Source of the DNA: JBBIVB01 sp964567515
Lineage (GTDB): Bacteria > Patescibacteriota > Patescibacteriia > Veblenbacterales > UBA10138
NCBI GenBank assembly: GCA_964567515.1
Contig: CAZMMW010000015.1
Span: forward strand, 1-16,309
Length of the DNA stretch: 16,309 nt
Reading direction: 5' to 3'
Both the position numbers and the translations under genes were made by a program. Under the pieces are notes generated by a model. It had not been told where the DNA came from and made no database searches. It was given only the letters and a program-made list of their open reading frames with translations. The first letter of the stretch is position 1. The number at the start of each line of letters is the position of its first letter. Shown here piece by piece: positions 1-7,834 of this stretch.

Positions 1-206
1 ATAGGCGAATATGCGGGCGGTTACGGCTTCCCGCTGCCGAATCCAGTTTCATATTATCGAGAATGTCTTCGGCTATGGCTTAAGATAGAGGACGATGTGT
101 TAACTAAAAAATAAAGACACTTGGTATAAGGCGCTAGGGCATTTAAGATGCCGAGTAAAATACAGTCTGCCAACTCTGTTAATCGGTTTTGCGGACAGTG
201 GCATAG
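1..206 (+). other. Unassigned left edge, possible gene tail
   Basis: Frame 1 is open from the window edge to a TAA at 112-114 (37 codons, with a Gly/Tyr/Pro-rich start), so this may be the 3' end of a gene that begins outside the window. I do not recognise the protein. A second short open stretch without a start codon covers about 104-253 in another frame. The variable repeat of the retroelement's target gene would be expected upstream, but nothing here resembles the Asn-rich template at 240-380. No other feature is supported. Confidence 0.2.
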
Positions 207-239
207 GAGGCGCATTATACATCAACGGACTCCGATGGC

Positions 240-380
240 AAATTGAACGTGTTTAATGTGAACCGCAACAATGATGGCGAGTCGTGGCTCAATACGAACA
301 ACGGTCACCCTGACAACAAGTGGAATCCTAACAACCAGTGGGTATTCGTTGGCCGAAACTATCTTTATTTTTCCGCGGTT
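240..380 (+). other. TR: DGR template repeat (TR)
   Basis: Read in the frame starting at 207, this stretch encodes a peptide with the look of the variable C-terminus of DGR C-type-lectin-fold targets, including NVNRNNDGE, TNNGHPDNKW and NPNNQWVFVGRN, ending just before TAG at 381-383. Thirteen of the 38 codons from 246 to 359 are Asn, nine of them AAC. That adenine-rich pattern is the substrate for adenine-specific mutagenesis by DGR reverse transcriptases. The frame has a TAG at 204-206 and no start, so this is a non-coding template and not the diversified gene. It lies beside avd and RT genes, as TRs do. Exact ends cannot be set without the cognate variable repeat, which is not in the window. 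Confidence 0.8.
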
Positions 381-400
381 TAGACAAAATCGCGGTTTTT
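373..400 (+). terminator. Hairpin plus T-run at the TR 3' end
   Basis: CCGCG at 373-377 pairs with CGCGG at 391-395 around a 13-nt loop, followed by five T's. It sits at the TR end and contains the avd stop codon (TAA on the - strand, 380-382). It could terminate the TR RNA. Alternatively it may be the counterpart of the hairpin often found just downstream of DGR variable repeats. The stem is short, so the function is inferred. Confidence 0.45.
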
Positions 401-811
401 ATTTTCCTGGTTAGACAGGCTATTTTTCCAACCACCAAACATTTTGCCAGTCTCGTCTAGTTTTAGAATTATATCCTCGCACTGTTTGTTTGAGATGATT
501 TTACCTTCCCAAGCCACAGAGATAAAGAATTTTAAAGTATCCAACACCAAAATACAATCGGAGACCTTTTTCATTTTTTGTTCTTTGGCAGTAAAATACG
601 CTATATAAGCAAGCTCTAAAAGATCAAGAAACTTATGTTCAATTCTGACGCCAATAGTATAACGAGAACCCCTGGCAATATGCGGCACAATATTCAGCCA
701 CAGCAAATATCCCTCTTTGATTCTGTTGAGAATAGAGGCGTTATCGAGAGAGAGAGAGAGAGAGAGAGTAGAGTTCGTGCCGCGCCATATTTTTAATGAT
801 ATCATTTCCAT
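380..811 (-). CDS. avd: DGR accessory variability determinant (Avd, four-helix-bundle)
   Basis: Avd is a small helical protein that assembles into a barrel, binds the DGR reverse transcriptase and template RNA, and is needed for mutagenic retrohoming. The body matches the family: YLLWLNIVPHIARGSRYTIG, then RIEHKFLDLLELAYIAYF, a Leu-rich helix with LDTLKFFISVAWE, and the signature tail KLDETGKMFGGWKNSL. Family members are usually about 110-125 residues; this frame is 143 from ATG 811 (141 from ATG 805). The excess is an N-terminal stretch read through the CT/GA dinucleotide tract (TLSLSLSLD). No ATG, GTG or TTG lies between the tract and the conserved body, so production from a canonical start requires the tract to be in frame. 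The gene is inverted relative to the TR and RT, and its 5' end overlaps the RT gene. No convincing Shine-Dalgarno is seen. Confidence 0.8.
   Translation of the reverse strand: MEMISLKIWRGTNSTLSLSLSLDNASILNRIKEGYLLWLNIVPHIARGSRYTIGVRIEHKFLDLLELAYIAYFTAKEQKMKKVSDCILVLDTLKFFISVAWEGKIISNKQCEDIILKLDETGKMFGGWKNSLSNQENKNRDFV
746..768. repeat. GA dinucleotide microsatellite (11.5 units)
   Basis: A pure (GA)11G run. On the - strand it is translated inside the N-terminus of avd. On the + strand it lies 8 nt before the likely GTG start of the RT, where its GAGAG units could act as a weak ribosome-binding site. Gain or loss of one unit would shift the avd frame and change RT leader spacing. Slipped-strand mutation at such tracts is known in phase-variable genes; here it is inference. 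Confidence 0.9.
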
Positions 812-1745
812 AGGAAATTTGCTTGCGGCCTGGCGTGAATTTTTGCGCGGTAAGCGGCGGCGTAAGGATGTGGCTACATTTTCTGTTAATTTAATGGATA
901 ATGTTCTATCCCTACATCACGAGCTCGTAGATAGAACCTACCGACATGGTTCATATCAGGCTTTTAAAATTAACGACCCGAAGCCTAGGGATATTCATAA
1001 AGCCAGCGTGCGTGATCGCTTACTACATCACGCTATTTACCGGATTTTATACCCGTATTTTGATCGAAAATTTATTTTTGATTCTTTTTCTTGTAGGCAG
1101 AATAAAGGCACGCACCGCGCTATAAATCAATTTAGAAAATACGGCAGAATTGTCTCTCGCAATCATACTCAAACAGCCTGGGTTTTAAAATGCGATGTTA
1201 AAAAATTTTTTGCCAGCATTGATCATAGGATTTTAGTAGATATTTTAAAAAGACACCTTGATCATGATACCATTTGGCTGGCGGAGGAAATTATTAATAG
1301 TTTTCACACTAAAGAGAGCTTTGGTGTTGGTTTACCGCTGGGCAATCTCACCAGTCAGTTGCTGGTAAATATTTATTTAAACGAACTGGACCATTTTCTT
1401 AAAAGAGAGTTAAAAGTCAGATATTGTATTCGTTATGCAGATGATATCGTGATTTTGCATGAGAATAAATATTATTTAAAAAGTTTGTTGCCAAAAATTT
1501 CAGAGTTTTTAGCCGGGCTAAGATTATTGCTTCACCCAGATAAAGTTTTTATAAAAACTTTATCCTCTGGTGTTGATTTTTTAGATTGGGTACATTGGCC
1601 TCATCACCGCGTGCTGAGAACGTCTACTAAAAGAAGAATGTTAAAAAGATTAAAAAATAATTTAACCAAGGCGACTTTAGTATCTTATATTGGATTACTT
1701 AGACACGGAGATACACATCAACTTGTACGGAAAATACAGAAATAA
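777..1745 (+). CDS. DGR reverse transcriptase
   Basis: An RNA-dependent DNA polymerase that copies the TR RNA with errors at adenines, the cDNA then replacing the variable repeat of a target gene. Numbering from GTG 777 (322 aa), it shows the fingers motif KASVRDRLLHHAIY (about 75-88), FIFDSFSCRQNKGTHRA (about 99-115), motif A CDVKKFFASID (139-149, catalytic Asp at 140), the DGR-type motif LPLGNLTSQ (about 186-194) and the catalytic YADD (220-223). It ends with the family-typical SYIGLLRH segment and looks full length. I chose GTG 777 because the homologous N-terminus (HIFNDIISIGNLLAAW) begins a few residues later. TTG starts at 717 or 726 would add an Arg-Glu repeat from the GA tract. The gene lies about 400 bp downstream of the TR, with inverted avd between them. 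Confidence 0.92.
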   Translation: MPRHIFNDIISIGNLLAAWREFLRGKRRRKDVATFSVNLMDNVLSLHHELVDRTYRHGSYQAFKINDPKPRDIHKASVRDRLLHHAIYRILYPYFDRKFIFDSFSCRQNKGTHRAINQFRKYGRIVSRNHTQTAWVLKCDVKKFFASIDHRILVDILKRHLDHDTIWLAEEIINSFHTKESFGVGLPLGNLTSQLLVNIYLNELDHFLKRELKVRYCIRYADDIVILHENKYYLKSLLPKISEFLAGLRLLLHPDKVFIKTLSSGVDFLDWVHWPHHRVLRTSTKRRMLKRLKNNLTKATLVSYIGLLRHGDTHQLVRKIQK

Positions 1746-1761
1746 TTTAAGCTATAAATTA

Positions 1762-1815
1762 TTGGTTGGAATAAGGCTATCTGATATACTTATAGTTATG
1801 AAAGGAATAATTTAA
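1762..1815 (+). promoter_or_regulatory. Extended -10 promoter with a 5-codon leader ORF
   Basis: TTGGTT (1762-1767), a 17-nt spacer, then TGA-TATACT with -10 at 1785-1790: a good sigma70-type promoter with an extended -10. An ATG at 1798, 7 nt after the -10, opens a five-codon ORF (M-K-G-I-I, stop 1813-1815). It contains an AAAGGA sequence and lies 19 nt before the glycosyltransferase start. The promoter would drive the three-gene + strand glycan operon. The mini-ORF may be incidental. Confidence 0.55.
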
Positions 1816-1834
1816 AATTAATTTTTTGTATCAG

Positions 1835-2971
1835 ATGAAAATTGCTCAAATAACTTGTGTTTGGCCGCCTTATGGTGGTGGGGTGGGTATGGTGGCGAGC
1901 GAACAAGCTAGAAATTTAGTAAAACTTGGTCATCAAGTAACAGTCTTTACGCCGGCTTATCATGGGCAAAAAGCCGGCGCCATAAATTATCAAGGAGTTA
2001 GGGTGGTTTTTTTAAAACCGCTATTATCTTTTGGCAATGCCGCTTGGTTGCCCCAGTTATTTAGTTTGTTAAAAGATTTTGATTTAATACATTTACATCT
2101 TTATTTTATTGGCGCAACTTCTTACGTTTTGCGTGCGGCTAAACAATATCACAAGCCTTTGGTGGCGCAATATCATAACGATTTGCTAGGTTGGGGTTGG
2201 CGCAAAATTTTTTTCAGATTATATACTGCTCTAATGTTGCCAAAAATAATTAAAACCGCCAGTCATATTTTGGGTTTATCTTCCGCCCACATCGCTTCCA
2301 GCGACTTAAGAAAATATTTAACGAAATTAAATCGTCAGGCGGATATTTTGCCTAATGGAGTAGATATTCAACATTTTTCTCCAGGGCTGCCGGAGCCAGA
2401 TTTACAACAAAGTTTGGAATTAACTAATAACGATCAAGTATTGTTATTTGTAGGTGGTTTGGACCAGGCGCATTATTTTAAAGGATTATTTTATTTATTA
2501 AAATCTCTTGTTGAGGTAGTGAAAAAATTTCCTCAAGTTAAATTATTAATCGCAGGCGATGGCGACAATAAGCCTGTCTTTGTTCAGCAGACTAAAGCTT
2601 TGGGCATATCTGACCGGGTAAAATTTTTAGGCCTTGTTAAACAAACAGAGCTGCCTCGTTATTATCGTTTGGCTAAAATGTTAATTTTACCGTCAATAGC
2701 AGTAGAAGCTTTTCCGGTGGTAGTTTTAGAAGCCTTGGCTTGTGGTTTGCCGGTTGTTACCACTACTTTACCCGGGCCAGCCAATTTGGTGGGCGAGGCA
2801 GGCGTGACGGTTAAACCCAAACAGCCGCAATTATTAGCACAAGCTATAACTGATTTATTAGCAGATGAGAAAAGGCGATTATTATTATCTCAAGCGGCTC
2901 GAAACAGGGTAGAGAACAATTTTAATTGGTCGCAAGTTATAATAAGTTTAGATAAAATCTATCGTAGTTAA
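1835..2971 (+). CDS. GT4-family glycosyltransferase
   Basis: A cytosolic GT-B-fold retaining glycosyltransferase, probably adding a sugar from an NDP-sugar to a lipid-linked surface glycan. From ATG 1835 it has 378 residues. The N-terminal acceptor domain opens with a Gly-rich loop, PPYGGGVGMV (11-20). The linker carries LPNGVD (172-177), and the C-terminal donor domain starts LLFVGGLDQ. The EX7E signature is present as E291 and E299 in EAFPVVVLE, followed by ALACGLPVV. An upstream TTG at 1826 is open but adds only MYQ; ATG is preferred. No clear Shine-Dalgarno is present. It is first in a tight operon: the next ATG follows its stop by three bases. The sugar specificity cannot be read from sequence. 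Confidence 0.88.
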   Translation: MKIAQITCVWPPYGGGVGMVASEQARNLVKLGHQVTVFTPAYHGQKAGAINYQGVRVVFLKPLLSFGNAAWLPQLFSLLKDFDLIHLHLYFIGATSYVLRAAKQYHKPLVAQYHNDLLGWGWRKIFFRLYTALMLPKIIKTASHILGLSSAHIASSDLRKYLTKLNRQADILPNGVDIQHFSPGLPEPDLQQSLELTNNDQVLLFVGGLDQAHYFKGLFYLLKSLVEVVKKFPQVKLLIAGDGDNKPVFVQQTKALGISDRVKFLGLVKQTELPRYYRLAKMLILPSIAVEAFPVVVLEALACGLPVVTTTLPGPANLVGEAGVTVKPKQPQLLAQAITDLLADEKRRLLLSQAARNRVENNFNWSQVIISLDKIYRS

Positions 2972-2974
2972 TTT

Positions 2975-4195
2975 ATGAAAGTTTGTTTTATAGCTTCAGC
3001 TTTCAAACCTTATGCTACCGGCGGTGCTGATGTGGCGGCAGAAAACAGCGTAGATGGCTTGTTGGACCAAGGCCATGAAGTGGTGGTTATTACCGTCAGT
3101 TTTTGGCGTGGTTTAAAGTCACTTTGGCCTAAAATAGAGCCAATACCGACTTTAAAAGGTAAATTGGTTGTTTATCGTTATTATCCTATTAATTTATTTT
3201 CTTTTTTAACCATCAATAATCAGCCAGCTTGGTTACGCTTGCCCTGGCATTTTATAGATATGTTTAATATCCACGCCTGGTGGGTGACCAGATTTATTTT
3301 ACAAAGAACTAAACCGGAAGTGGTTTTAACACATAATATTAAAGGTGTTGGTTATTTGTCAGTCAGGGCGGCTGTGTTTTATGCTAAAAAATTTAATAAA
3401 AAACATATTCATACCGTACATGATGTGCAATTAGCGGTGCCGTCGGGCAGGATTATTAAGGGAGAAGAAAACTCATGGCAAAACACCGGTTGTTTAACTA
3501 AGTTATACAGCGCTTGGTGTCGATTTATTTTTAAACCATTAACTATTGTGGTTTCAGCTTCTCAATTTTTATTGGATTTTTATACAGAACGTGGTTTTTT
3601 CCCGTCTGCCCGTAAAGTAGTAGTACTTAATCCTTTACAACTCCAATCACCAGCCGCTTATCAACCATCACACGAAGGCGTGGTTCGGTTTTTATATTTA
3701 GGGCAATTAGAGCGTCATAAAGGGATTTTATTTTTATTAGACGTTTTTAAAGAGTTATTAAAGCGTCATCCGGGGCGAGCTATGTTGCTGATTGCTGGCA
3801 GCGGCGCCTTAGCTTCAGAAGTTAAGAGCATGACAGACAAAACAGCGGGTATTAAGTTTGTTGGCTGGCGGGAACGTCATGAGTTAGCAAATATTTTTGT
3901 TAATATTGATGCGACTATCTTTCCTTCGCTTTGTTATGAAAATTCACCGACGATTATTGGTGAAAGTTTATCTTTCGGCGTGCCGGTAATAGCAGCGCAG
4001 ATTGGCGGTGTGCAATTAGTGCAGCACGCCAGCAATGGTTATTTATTCCAAGCTGGCGATAAAACTGATCTGTTGAAAGTATTACAATACTGTTTAAATC
4101 ATCAAACGGAGTTAATTAACATGAGGTCTCAGGCTTTAGTTTCTATCCAGGGTTTAGATGTTAAATCATATTTACAAAAATTATTGGCTTTATAA
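2975..4195 (+). CDS. GT4-family glycosyltransferase
   Basis: A second GT-B-fold glycosyltransferase, 406 residues. The N-terminal domain begins MKVCFIASAFKP with an ATGGADVAAENSVDGLL loop (about 14-30). HTVHD (146-150) lies in the acceptor domain. The donor domain starts about 238 (FLYLGQLERHKGI), has LLIAGSG (271-277) and carries EX7E as E322 and E330 in ENSPTIIGE, followed by SLSFGVPVIA. It starts three bases after the previous stop and is followed three bases later by the membrane transferase, so the three are almost certainly co-transcribed. It probably works on the same surface polysaccharide or glycolipid as its neighbour. The donor and acceptor are unknown. Confidence 0.88.
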   Translation: MKVCFIASAFKPYATGGADVAAENSVDGLLDQGHEVVVITVSFWRGLKSLWPKIEPIPTLKGKLVVYRYYPINLFSFLTINNQPAWLRLPWHFIDMFNIHAWWVTRFILQRTKPEVVLTHNIKGVGYLSVRAAVFYAKKFNKKHIHTVHDVQLAVPSGRIIKGEENSWQNTGCLTKLYSAWCRFIFKPLTIVVSASQFLLDFYTERGFFPSARKVVVLNPLQLQSPAAYQPSHEGVVRFLYLGQLERHKGILFLLDVFKELLKRHPGRAMLLIAGSGALASEVKSMTDKTAGIKFVGWRERHELANIFVNIDATIFPSLCYENSPTIIGESLSFGVPVIAAQIGGVQLVQHASNGYLFQAGDKTDLLKVLQYCLNHQTELINMRSQALVSIQGLDVKSYLQKLLAL

Positions 4196-4198
4196 ACT

Positions 4199-5848
4199 AT
4201 GCTGGCAAATCAAACTAATTTGATTTTTTCTAAGCTTAAGGTTGTCATAAATCAGTATTGGTTTTGGTTGGTTGGCGCTTTATTAATTTTTGGCTGGAAC
4301 TTGAATAGTTATTTCGTTTCGGATGATTTTGACTTTCTGCGTAATATGATTGGCAGTGGGCACCCTTGGTGGTGGTGGTTAGCTAATCCCCAAAATGCCG
4401 GCGTATTATTTTATCGCCCTTTGCATAATTGGTATTTTTTGGTACATCATTGGTTATTTGGTTTAAATCCTTGGCCTTATCATTTAACTTTAATTATTGG
4501 ACATTCTTTAGCGGCTTATTTTTTGTATTGTTCTTTAAAATCAATTAAATCGCTAACACCGAGCCTAGCCACTGTAGCCGCTTTATTTTTTTTAGTGGTG
4601 CCGGTACACGCTGAATCAGTAGCTTGGATTTCAGGCGGCGTTTCAGTTTTAGCAGGTTTACCAGCAATATTTTCTCTGTATGCCTGGATACGGGCTCGGC
4701 AGAATAATAATCTTTGGTGGTGGGCAATGTCAGCCGCCGCCTGGTTCGTGGCGTTGTTAGCCAAAGAAAGTGTTATTACTTGGCCATTAGTTTTAGTAAT
4801 AATTGATTGGTTGCTGTTATCTAGCGGAACAGTTAAGGAAAAATTGTTTAAATTCGTTAAGCCGGTTTTTTATTTTTTGGTACCAGCAGTGCTTTATGGT
4901 ATTTTACGCTTTAATTCTTTGGATACTTTAATTGGGGGTTATAGTACGATTGTCCATACCAGCCTTGATTTAACAACCATGGTAAAGATGTTTACTTCTT
5001 CAATTTTGATATTTTTTACCATTGGGCAATTTAAGTACTGGTTAACTGAACAAGTTTATAATTATTTACCGTTGGCCATGTCGGCATTGGCTATTATTCT
5101 TGGCTTGTTATTAGCGGCAGCTAAAAAGTATCGTGCCGTAATAATTTTAGGTGGTTTGATTTTTTTAGTTACTCTGTTGCCACAATTAAATTTAGGCATC
5201 AATATCTTAGATAGCCAAGGTGAGAGATATTTATATTTACCAACAGTGGGTTTGGCTATAGTAGTGGCGTCTTTATTATTTTCTTTAACCAAAAGACTGA
5301 AGCAACTAGTCTTTGTTGTTTTATTGTTAGCCAGTGTTAGTTTATTAACTGTCAGATTACAACATTGGCAAGTAGCCGGATCTTATAGTAGAAAAGTAAT
5401 AGAGCAATTTGCTCCTTACGTGTCAGATAGTTTAAATTATCAGCAGGTATTTATCGGTTTGCCTGATAATTACAAGGGCGCTTTTATTTTCCGTAACGGC
5501 TTTAATGAGGCGCTAAAATTAAATTATCCTAAGTATGAACCAAGTCGTTGGTTAATGCCGATTAGAAGTTATTTTTTTGGCCAGGCAATCGTTTGGCAGA
5601 AAAACGGAGATACTATTAAGGGCGACGGCACTGATTTAACATTTACGTTAACCAATAATTCTGATTATTTTGAACATCGTTTGTTGCAGCCAACAATTAT
5701 TGAAGATCGTTATCATTTTATCTTAGGTCAAGGATACGAAATAACACCGAATTTAAGATTCAAGGCGGTAGAAAAAAAATCGCCAGTTCAATTTTTTGTC
5801 TTTGACGAAAACGGTTTAGTGTTGTTAAAAACTAAAACGGTAAACTAG
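4199..5848 (+). CDS. GT-C-type polytopic membrane glycosyltransferase
   Basis: A 549-residue integral membrane protein with about a dozen hydrophobic segments and a soluble C-terminal part of about 140 residues. Features fit the GT-C superfamily (PMT/ArnT/TMTC-like): an acidic pair in the first extracytoplasmic loop (SDDFDF, D42-D43), FYRPLHNWYF (71-80), HAESVAWISGG (137-147) and LLAKESVITWPLVL (about 186-199), the last two much like TMTC-type O-mannosyltransferases. Such enzymes use polyprenyl-phosphate sugars on the outer face of the membrane. It is third in the operon, three bases after the previous stop. Its last 24 bases overlap the end of the convergent membrane-protein gene. There are no TPR repeats, unlike eukaryotic TMTC proteins. 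Confidence 0.75.
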   Translation: MLANQTNLIFSKLKVVINQYWFWLVGALLIFGWNLNSYFVSDDFDFLRNMIGSGHPWWWWLANPQNAGVLFYRPLHNWYFLVHHWLFGLNPWPYHLTLIIGHSLAAYFLYCSLKSIKSLTPSLATVAALFFLVVPVHAESVAWISGGVSVLAGLPAIFSLYAWIRARQNNNLWWWAMSAAAWFVALLAKESVITWPLVLVIIDWLLLSSGTVKEKLFKFVKPVFYFLVPAVLYGILRFNSLDTLIGGYSTIVHTSLDLTTMVKMFTSSILIFFTIGQFKYWLTEQVYNYLPLAMSALAIILGLLLAAAKKYRAVIILGGLIFLVTLLPQLNLGINILDSQGERYLYLPTVGLAIVVASLLFSLTKRLKQLVFVVLLLASVSLLTVRLQHWQVAGSYSRKVIEQFAPYVSDSLNYQQVFIGLPDNYKGAFIFRNGFNEALKLNYPKYEPSRWLMPIRSYFFGQAIVWQKNGDTIKGDGTDLTFTLTNNSDYFEHRLLQPTIIEDRYHFILGQGYEITPNLRFKAVEKKSPVQFFVFDENGLVLLKTKTVN

Positions 5849-7834
5849 GATTTTGCCATTATTAATATCCAAGATTTCATCAGCCAAAGGAGTGGCCTGT
5901 TTTTTGATTTGTTCTTTATTCCACCAGTAATTATTGATTACCAAATAAACCAAATTGACCCCATAATCTTGTTGGGCTTTTTTAACGTTTGATTTAATAT
6001 CCCCTCCTTTTTCCGCGATATTATAAAAGTAATTATATAAACGGTCTCCGGTAGGAATAGAGTAAAAATATTGGAGATTTCCATCAGGACCCGGGCGGTA
6101 ATTTATAAAACCAAATTCAGTTAAAGCCGCTGCTCCTAAATTTTGATTAGCCAAAACCACGTAAGATTTGCCAGCCGCGTCTTGGTTAATTTGTTGCACC
6201 GCCTTAAAATCAGATTGTGATACAGAAAAACCTTTAGTGTAAAAATGAGAATCGTTTCTGGGATAACTTAGGTAAAAAGATGAGAGGAGAGCAATAAAAA
6301 ATAACAAAAAAACAATTGGTCGCCAGCGGCCACCCGGGTTTTTGAGAGAGAATAAAATAATTGGTATTAACAATAAAATAATAATTTCTACCAAACGTTT
6401 GGCAAAATCAAGTTGTTCGTAAGTAATTAAATAGGGAAATTTGATTAAAGCACTGAAAATAAAAACATTGATAAACAAAACACTTATCACAATTAAAATT
6501 GGACCGCTTTTAATTGATTGTTTGTTTAATCGTCTGAAGCCGTAGATAGCCAAAACTAAAATTAATAAGATAAGAATGGCAGAATAAAAGTAAATTAAAG
6601 TTAGCCAAATATTGCCGGTAAATTTAAATGACCATAAATAAGGTATAAAAATAGATAAGTTAGGCAGGGTTGGTTGCCAGGCTGGTTGGTAGGGTGTAAT
6701 AAACGATAATAACCAAAAAGCGGCGCTTAAACCAATTAATCCAAGTAGCCAGCCACCAAGGCTTAAGAATATTTTCCATATTTTTTTAGATGTTGATCCG
6801 GCTTGATAAAATAAAGCTAAGACTAAAATAAAGATGCCGGTTAATGGTTGAGTTATTAAAGAAGTTAAAGCGATTAACCAAACCAATTTTTGGTAGTTGG
6901 TAAAGGTGAGGATTAGGAAGACACAGATAATAATAAAAAGATTAGCCAAATTTTGTGGAGTGCTCATTATCAGCGTAGTAAAAGGTATAGCCAAAACAAG
7001 TAGCGCTAATTTATTTTTGTCGTATTTAGTCAAGAATAACCAAGCGCTGGCTGGTAGGGTTAAGGCAGCCAGCAGTGGTACAAAAAATCTATTAACCAAT
7101 TCTAAGTTCCAGCCAAAATTTTGGGAGAATAATACTACTGGTAAATATAATCCCAAGTAATATATTTTTTTAGGTAAAATAAAACCAGCATCGGCTATAT
7201 ATTTTTCTGTCGCCAAATGAACAAAAGGATCGTAGCCATAACCCAAACGATAAACAATGATAGCCACGGCAAAAAATAAAAAACTATGGCAGATTAAAAT
7301 CAAGAGCGACGGTTTTTTGTATAAGAAAATAAAAATCAGCAAAGCGGTGCTTGCTATCACCAGTAACCAAAAGCTTAAAGGTAATACTTCCCAAGGCGAA
7401 CGTATAGCTTCTACTGTTTGGTGTCGTATTAGTTGAATAAAAGCGCCGGCGGTTATAATATAGTAGCCAATATACCAAAGCCAGCTTTGGCGCCAGGAGA
7501 TTTTAGTCCAGCTAAAATTAATTTCCGGCATACACCAGCAAGCCATAGCTGTTATTAATAAAACAATTATTAAGCGCGCCAAGTATCCAAAATCAAATAG
7601 ATGATAAGAAATAGCACCAAGCAGACTAATGATAGTTAAAACAGCGATCAAACCAAGTAAATTATAAGGCCAGCGCCAGTTACCTAAAAGCTTATTGGCT
7701 AAAGCTAAAGATATTAAAATTAACCAAAGTAAACCTAAAATTGGCAAAAACGGAGACAATGTTTTAAAAGCCGAGGCTAGTATTAAACCGCAGACAATTA
7801 TAATAATTCGTAAAATTTTTACTTTGATAATCAT
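5825..7834 (-). CDS. Large polytopic membrane protein, possible GT-C transferase
   Basis: A 669-residue protein with about 14 hydrophobic segments followed by a soluble C-terminal domain of about 140 residues. I do not recognise a named family. One loop reads YRLGYGYDPFVHLATEKYI (195-213). Its Asp202-Pro203, His206 and Glu210 recall the acidic DPxxH-type loop of GT-C oligosaccharyl- or glycosyltransferases such as STT3/AglB. The - strand partner immediately upstream is a GT2 transferase whose TAA abuts this ATG, so the two are translated together. A role in surface-glycan polymerisation or transfer is inferred from fold and context only. Its 3' end overlaps the convergent + strand gene by 24 bases. 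An O-antigen polymerase-like role is an alternative. Confidence 0.6.
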   Translation of the reverse strand: MIIKVKILRIIIIVCGLILASAFKTLSPFLPILGLLWLILISLALANKLLGNWRWPYNLLGLIAVLTIISLLGAISYHLFDFGYLARLIIVLLITAMACWCMPEINFSWTKISWRQSWLWYIGYYIITAGAFIQLIRHQTVEAIRSPWEVLPLSFWLLVIASTALLIFIFLYKKPSLLILICHSFLFFAVAIIVYRLGYGYDPFVHLATEKYIADAGFILPKKIYYLGLYLPVVLFSQNFGWNLELVNRFFVPLLAALTLPASAWLFLTKYDKNKLALLVLAIPFTTLIMSTPQNLANLFIIICVFLILTFTNYQKLVWLIALTSLITQPLTGIFILVLALFYQAGSTSKKIWKIFLSLGGWLLGLIGLSAAFWLLSFITPYQPAWQPTLPNLSIFIPYLWSFKFTGNIWLTLIYFYSAILILLILVLAIYGFRRLNKQSIKSGPILIVISVLFINVFIFSALIKFPYLITYEQLDFAKRLVEIIILLLIPIILFSLKNPGGRWRPIVFLLFFIALLSSFYLSYPRNDSHFYTKGFSVSQSDFKAVQQINQDAAGKSYVVLANQNLGAAALTEFGFINYRPGPDGNLQYFYSIPTGDRLYNYFYNIAEKGGDIKSNVKKAQQDYGVNLVYLVINNYWWNKEQIKKQATPLADEILDINNGKILVYRFSF

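Noticed and set aside
1..80. Left-edge sequence (TATGCGG...TTACGGCTTCCC) resembles the centre of attC-like site 2
   Set aside because: The match is short, the outer boxes are not visible, and the stretch is also an open reading frame, so it is not counted as a fourth site.
240..380. Reading the Asn-rich stretch as the variable repeat of a target gene
   Set aside because: Its frame is closed by TAG at 204-206 with no start, and the AAC codons look unmutated, so it is the template.
717..776. TTG start at 717 giving RT an Arg-Glu repeat N-terminus
   Set aside because: DGR reverse transcriptases begin close to the HIFNDII segment; GTG 777 fits that length, and no ribosome-binding site precedes 717.
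4516..4764. Antisense ORFs inside the GT-C gene, and similar ones in other genes
   Set aside because: They mirror strong coding sequence on the other strand and have no start signals or family features.
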